64,000 bases of DNA from Aphidius gifuensis (Eukaryota > Arthropoda > Insecta > Hymenoptera > Braconidae): the NCBI RefSeq assembly GCF_014905175.1, contig NC_057792.1, positions 15,010,963 through 15,074,962 on the forward strand. The letters run 5' to 3'. This document shows positions 59,064 through 64,000 of the stretch, in pieces (positions within the stretch are counted from its first letter, which is position 1; the number at the start of each line of letters is the position of its first letter). Under the pieces are notes generated by a model. That model worked only from the letters and a program-made list of their open reading frames with translations. It ran no database searches and was not told the DNA's origin. Position numbers and translations under genes: made by a program.

Positions 59064-60792
59064 ATGATAAATACAGGAGGATTGGTACAGACTACAGACA
59101 GTCTTCATCTGGCTCTCAAACCAATCATAATTTTTGCACAATTTTTTGCTGTCTTTCCAGTTGATGGAATTGCATCACCAGACACCTCACAACTCAAGTA
59201 TTTATATACAATTTTAAAAAATTATTTATCATTTTCTAATAATAATTTTTATATTTTTTTTTTTTAGATTTACATGGAAGAGTTTTAAAATTTTTTATTT
59301 TTTAGTATCAATGTCGATTGCATTATTTTTAACATGCAGTAGTTTTATAAGAGTTGTATCAACTGAATTCCATTCAACAAAAATGAGTAAATATATATTT
59401 TTATTTTCCAAATTTTCTATTGACTTTTTTTTTCAATGAATAAATTTCGATTATTATTAATTTTTAGCTACTCTTGTTTTTTCTGGTACTTCTTGTTTGA
59501 CAAGTTTACTATTTTTACGTCTTGCAAAAAATTGGCCAAATTTTTCAGCAGCATGGGAAAAAGTTGAACGTGAAATTGCCATAAGACATCGTTGTCCAAA
59601 AAAAATGAGCTTAGTTAAAAGATTCAAATTAATAAGTGGAATTATTTTGAGTCTTGCATTTCGTAAGTAAATAAAATTCATTTTAATCATAATTTATTAT
59701 AATAATATTATTGTTAATTTAAAAAATAGTTGAACATGCATTGTCACTCGTCTCTGGCTATTTGAGTGCAAAAGAGTGTGCGATTCTTCGAGGTGACTCT
59801 GATATTCTTGGTGTTTATTTTAAAACCCAATTTCCGCAGGTAATTTGTAAAATATAAAATATAATTTAAAATTAAATAACATTATTAAATTTATAATTTT
59901 TTCTATCTAGGTATTTAATAAAACGAGTTACTCATTGTGGAAAGGTGTTGTTGTACAAAGTAGCAATGTATTGAGCACATTTTCTTGGAATTTTATGGAT
60001 TTATTTTTAATATTATTGAGTGCAGCATTGACATTTCATTTTGGCCAATTGAATGATCGTTTAAATTCCGTAAAAGACAAAACAATGCCTGAATGGTGGT
60101 GGTGTGAAGCAAGATGTGATTATAATCGTCTTGCATGTTTAACACGACGTGTTGATGCTGATATTTCTGGAATTGTATTACTTTCATTTGGTACTAATTT
60201 GTATTTTATTTGCATACAACTTATGAATTCATTTGAGTAAGTGTATGATTAATTTAAACTATTAAAATATTATATTAATTAATAATTAATAATACCTTAT
60301 ATATTACAGTCGAATGCCAAATGTTACAAGAACAGTTTATTTTTGTTTTTCATTTGGATTTTTAATTGCACGAACAGCAACAGTTTCACTATCAGCAGCT
60401 TCGGTACATGATGAATCATTGCTACCAGCTCCAGTGCTTTACAGTGTCTCAGCATCAAGTTACTCAACAGAGGTTTTATTATTTTTTATCATTTAAAAAA
60501 TTATATACATTCTAATAATTTACATCTTTTGAATTAATAGATTATTCGATTTTTGACACAAGTTACAACTGACAATATTGGCTTAACTGGAATGAAGTTT
60601 TTTCAAATTTCACGAGGTTTAGTTTTAACAGTAAGTAATGTAAACAAATTTAGAACTTATATAATTATCTTTAATTTATTTTAAAATTAGGTTGCAGGTA
60701 CAATAGTCACTTATGAACTGGTCATTGTTCAATTCAACAGTGTACAACAAGTGAATCCTTCAAATTTAATGAATGCTTGTGAGGTGAAGTAA
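59064..60792 (+). CDS. Sugar-type gustatory receptor A
   Basis: Eight exons (59064-59197, 59268-59386, 59468-59662, 59730-59839, 59911-60236, 60310-60472, 60541-60630, 60691-60792) encode 412 residues. It is a seven-helix membrane protein of the insect chemoreceptor superfamily. Sugar-receptor (Gr64 clade) features are the opening SLHLALKPIIIFAQFFAVFPVDGI, FSWNFMDLFLILLSAALTFHFGQL in the middle, the penultimate exon GLTGMKFFQISRGLVLT and the last exon VAGTIVTYELVIVQFN. Such receptors are ligand-gated cation channels on taste neurons, usually responding to sugars in heteromers. The true start may be further 5': the frame stays open upstream of Met and a splice acceptor lies at 59010. It is tail-to-tail with receptor B, about 0.57 kb between stop codons. 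Confidence 0.92.
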
Positions 60793-61365
60793 CAACAACT
60801 CAATCAGAGATGCATCAAATAATTTCAATTGTTTTTTTTTTTTTTTAATTTAATTGCTAATAATATTTATTTATAAAATTAAGGGCATTTTATGGCTTAA
60901 AAACTATACACAAATATATTTTTTTAAAACAAATAAATTAAAAATATATATCTTCTCTTCTTCTACACAAGAATGTATCTTCACTTGTTCTTCTTCTTCA
61001 CAAGAATATACAGCAGCAATTTTTATCTTTTTTTTTCAAGTGAATGTTTTTGAAATTAATAATTGTATATAAAGACATTTTTTTTTCTTTGCCGACAGGA
61101 ACTCGAGATGAAAAATTAAATTATTTATAAAAAAAAATCAAGAAGATCATCTTTCATCAAAAAAACATCAGTGAATAAAATTTAAAAAAAAGAAAAAATG
61201 TATTGTTTCAATTAAAAGTATCATTAATGTTAAAATTTTGTTTCAGTGTTTTATTAAATTCAATCAATCAATTATGAAAAATAACGTACAATAATTTATC
61301 AATCAATTTATCGATACAAATATATGTGCACATGTGTAATTTAATTATTAAAAATCAAACAAAAT
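60793..61365. other. Convergent spacer between the two gustatory receptors
   Basis: Presumed 3' UTRs of both genes. AT-rich, with a repeated TTCTTCT...CACAAGAAT motif at about 60955-61010. No other structure. Confidence 0.5.
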
Positions 61366-63698
61366 CTAAGATTTCATTGATGCATTAAATTGTAATAATA
61401 CAACTTCATATGTCACGATTGCTCCGGCAACCTAAAACAAATATAAAATATAAATATATCATTATTTTAAAATTAAAAATTGAAATTATTAATGATAACT
61501 CACAGCAAGCATAAAATTTCTTGTTATAGAAAAAAATTTCATTCCCGTGAGAGCGATTTCATCGGTTGATAATTGATGTTGTAATCGTTCAGTCTAAAAA
61601 TAATAATTTGTATTATTAATAATTAATATTATTACAATTTATTGAAAGAAAAATATATAGAATAATAATAAACATTTTAAATAAAATTTTATGTTCTATT
61701 TTTCATGCTATATTTGTTTTTCTTTATATATAATAAAAATTAAGTAGTAAAATCAGTATATAGTCAGACCTCGATATTATAACTCGATGCAGGACAATTA
61801 AATATTGCTGGTAATACCATTCTACTTTGATCATAAATTCTGGCAGCTGATAATGTTACTGCAACTGTTCTACCAACCAGAAAAATAAATGATCCAAAAA
61901 GATATAAAATATCAAAAGCTGTTTTTTCATTTGATCTAAAGTAACAAGTATTAAGTATTAAAATACAGCGTATAAATTTTAATTATTATATATTTTTTTA
62001 ACTTACGATAATCCATTAAGCAATTGCAAACAAATAAAATAGAGATTATTAAAAAATGATAAAACTATAACTGGTGCAAGAACACTGTCGACTTCTTTAA
62101 CAAGTGAACTTAACATTGCATATTTTTCACGTAAATCAAGCCAGTTAAAATCAAATTTTTTGTTTTCAATTGACGACAGTACATTTTTGTTCAAATATTT
62201 ATATCTTTCAGCAATTCCAGTTGAAACCTAATTTAAATAAAAATCATTATTTATAAGTGATGCAAAAAATCAAAGAAAAAAGCTTACCAATATCAAAAAG
62301 AGATCAGTAAAATTCCAAATAAATGTTGCAAATTTACTGGCAATGAAACAAACTATTCCCAAGCCCAAACTATAATCAACTATAATTATAAAAAATATAT
62401 AATTATTTAATTGAATAGTTTTATTGAATTTTTTATTAAATAAAAAATAAAATTTTGTTTACTACTACTGATAATAAATCCATGTGATTTAACTGTGTAA
62501 GCTTCGATATATCTTTCAAAGGTCATATTTGAACTTGATGATTGACCATCAATTTGAGTGCAGTTAACGATCAAACTCATGATATGTTCAATGATTGCAA
62601 AAAACAGCACAATAAATGTTATTATTGTGAACTTTCGACGAAGTGGTGGACAAGTACTGTTATTTTCTTTGTAACTGCAAATTATTATTTGAAAAAAAAC
62701 AAATAATATTAATTATTCAGTGGTACAGTCACGATATTGATGATATATATAATATAGTAGGAGAAAAAAATAAAATAACAACAGATTTATATCAAATGAA
62801 AAATCAAAAACAAGATTTTTTTTTTTTAATGTTAAATTAAACATAAATATATTTTTTTATTTTTACCTATCCAATTGTTGCTCCATTAGTCTCCATTCTT
62901 GCTGAAGCTTGGTCCATTTTGGTGACAAAAAATAAAATATAACTGCACCAATAAAACTGTCGCTGTAAAAAACAGCACCAGCAGTTGCAGCACTTATACC
63001 TTCTATTTAAAAAAAAAAAATAATAAATAAGTAGATTAAAAATATAATCTAAAAAAATTTAATTTATTAAAAATTAATTTATCAAGATAAAAATCAAAGA
63101 AAAAAAATTTTTTTTTTCCTCTACAATAGGGGATCTATAATTTTAATTATTATTTTGTAAAATATAACAATAATTTTTATAAATTCTATTTAAAAAAACT
63201 TACCCTGAAGACTTAAAACACTTGATTGCAATACTGTCATCATATGAACAATTGAAATGAATGAAAATATTCCCAAAATAACACACACTGCAATAGCGTA
63301 ATAACTTTTAAATGATCTCATTTTGAATGATAGCATTGATGGTGATGGACTTCGTGAGCCATAAATTGGAAATATACCAAAAATATTTGCAATTTCAATA
63401 ATTGGTCCAATAGCTTTATGAAAATATTCAAAATCCTGTAAATAATTTTCAATTTTTAATGATAATTATTATTAATAAATAATAATAAATAATATATATA
63501 ACTTACATCAATTGTTGGTTTTTTTTTAATTGTCTTTATATCACTATTACGTGAAATTGTGTCAAGTAACATTGAACGTGATATTAAATGCAAAGGAAAA
63601 TCAGGTTCATGATTATCCTCGTCCATCATCATTTCTGGCCATATTTTACTTCTTAACTTTTTATCAAATCGAGGACTTTTGCTGATTTGTAATAGCAT
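61366..63698 (-). CDS. Sugar-type gustatory receptor B
   Basis: Nine exons (63507-63698, 63204-63435, 62867-63002, 62463-62674, 62288-62379, 62007-62227, 61770-61935, 61504-61593, 61366-61431) encode 468 residues. A cytosolic N-terminus of about 64 residues is followed by the sugar-receptor opening DFEYFHKAIGPIIEIANIFGIFPIYG and seven membrane helices. FATFIWNFTDLFLILVSTGIAERY, ALTGMKFFSITRNFMLA and the last exon VAGAIVTYEVVLLQFN match receptor A closely in motif and in intron positions, so the two are old paralogues of the Gr64 / sugar clade. One of the pair probably acts as partner in a heteromeric sugar channel. The start ATG at 63698 is the first in frame; about 300 bases of promoter lie before the window ends. 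Confidence 0.93.
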
Positions 63699-64000
63699 TT
63701 TTTTAAATAAATTTCAAACTATTAGTATTAAAATATTGTGAAACAAATTTCTTAAAAACTTTTTCGCTAATGTGCTTTGGCTATTTATTTAAACTCTAAA
63801 AAAAAATTAAAAATAACAAATGAAATTAAAAATAGTTGATTATAATCTGATGAGTCTTCATACACTACTGTACATATTTTTGATATTACAATGACAAACT
63901 GTACTTGCGCCATAAAGTCATGCGTGTCTGATGTGATAATATCAGGACAAACTGATCTTTGTTGTTTGTTTTTTTACAAATTATATTATGTAAAAGTGAT
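63699..64000. promoter_or_regulatory. Upstream region of gustatory receptor B
   Basis: The last 300 bases of the window. AT-rich with a GC-richer patch at 63900-63960. No exon is recognised. Confidence 0.35.

Noticed and set aside
1..64000. CRISPR arrays, bacterial operons, prophage or plasmid features
   Set aside because: Intron-rich genes, insect chemoreceptors and pol III signals show nuclear eukaryotic DNA; no regularly spaced direct repeats were seen.

Overview
This window is nuclear DNA from an insect. It is strongly AT-rich, full of homopolymer and (ATT)n-type runs, and its protein genes are broken by many short GT-AG introns. The gene set (IR75-type ionotropic receptor, two sugar-type gustatory receptors, a nose-resistant-to-fluoxetine acyltransferase, an insect-type heme peroxidase) fits a holometabolous insect. 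The composition and compact introns suggest a wasp, perhaps a parasitoid; the species assignment is inference only. Gene models were assembled by hand from splice signals. Every multi-exon model below except the partial ones stays in frame through all listed junctions.

Left part (1-10 kb): no confident gene. It holds a GC-rich inverted repeat at the left edge, microsatellites, one candidate minus-strand first coding exon at 6.1 kb, and GC-richer promoter-like blocks near 4.9, 7.75 (perfect CRE palindrome) and 8.4-9.05 kb. 10-13.5 kb (minus strand): ANKRD39, then two related small GFRP-like genes flanking a BED zinc-finger gene. 15.2-16.8 kb: galactokinase (minus), head-to-head with an SLC17-type anion transporter (18.6-20.9 kb, plus). 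23.2-28.4 kb: a 12-exon nrf-6-type acyltransferase. 29.2-33.9 kb: serine incorporator (minus) and KCTD9 (plus), divergent over about 0.7 kb. 37.2-43.2 kb: a 12-exon secreted heme peroxidase. 44.1-45.6 kb: an intronless secreted low-complexity protein of unknown function, followed by a complete 5S rRNA gene. 54.2-55.9 kb: a cAMP-dependent protein kinase inhibitor (PKI). 59-63.7 kb: two sugar-type gustatory receptors arranged tail to tail.

The most unusual part is 46.5-53.1 kb. An IR75-type ionotropic receptor gene is split by Hsp70 DNA in two places. The first insert carries a complete 761-codon Hsp70 gene with upstream region and 5'-UTR intron. Its C-terminal helical lid is present as three tandem copies with an exact 77-residue period, and it has no EEVD tail. 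The second insert is a near-copy of the same upstream region, UTR intron and first 49 codons. It is fused in frame to the last membrane segment and tail of the receptor, giving an intact 102-codon chimeric reading frame. The receptor itself looks dead, or reduced to a truncated ligand-binding fragment.
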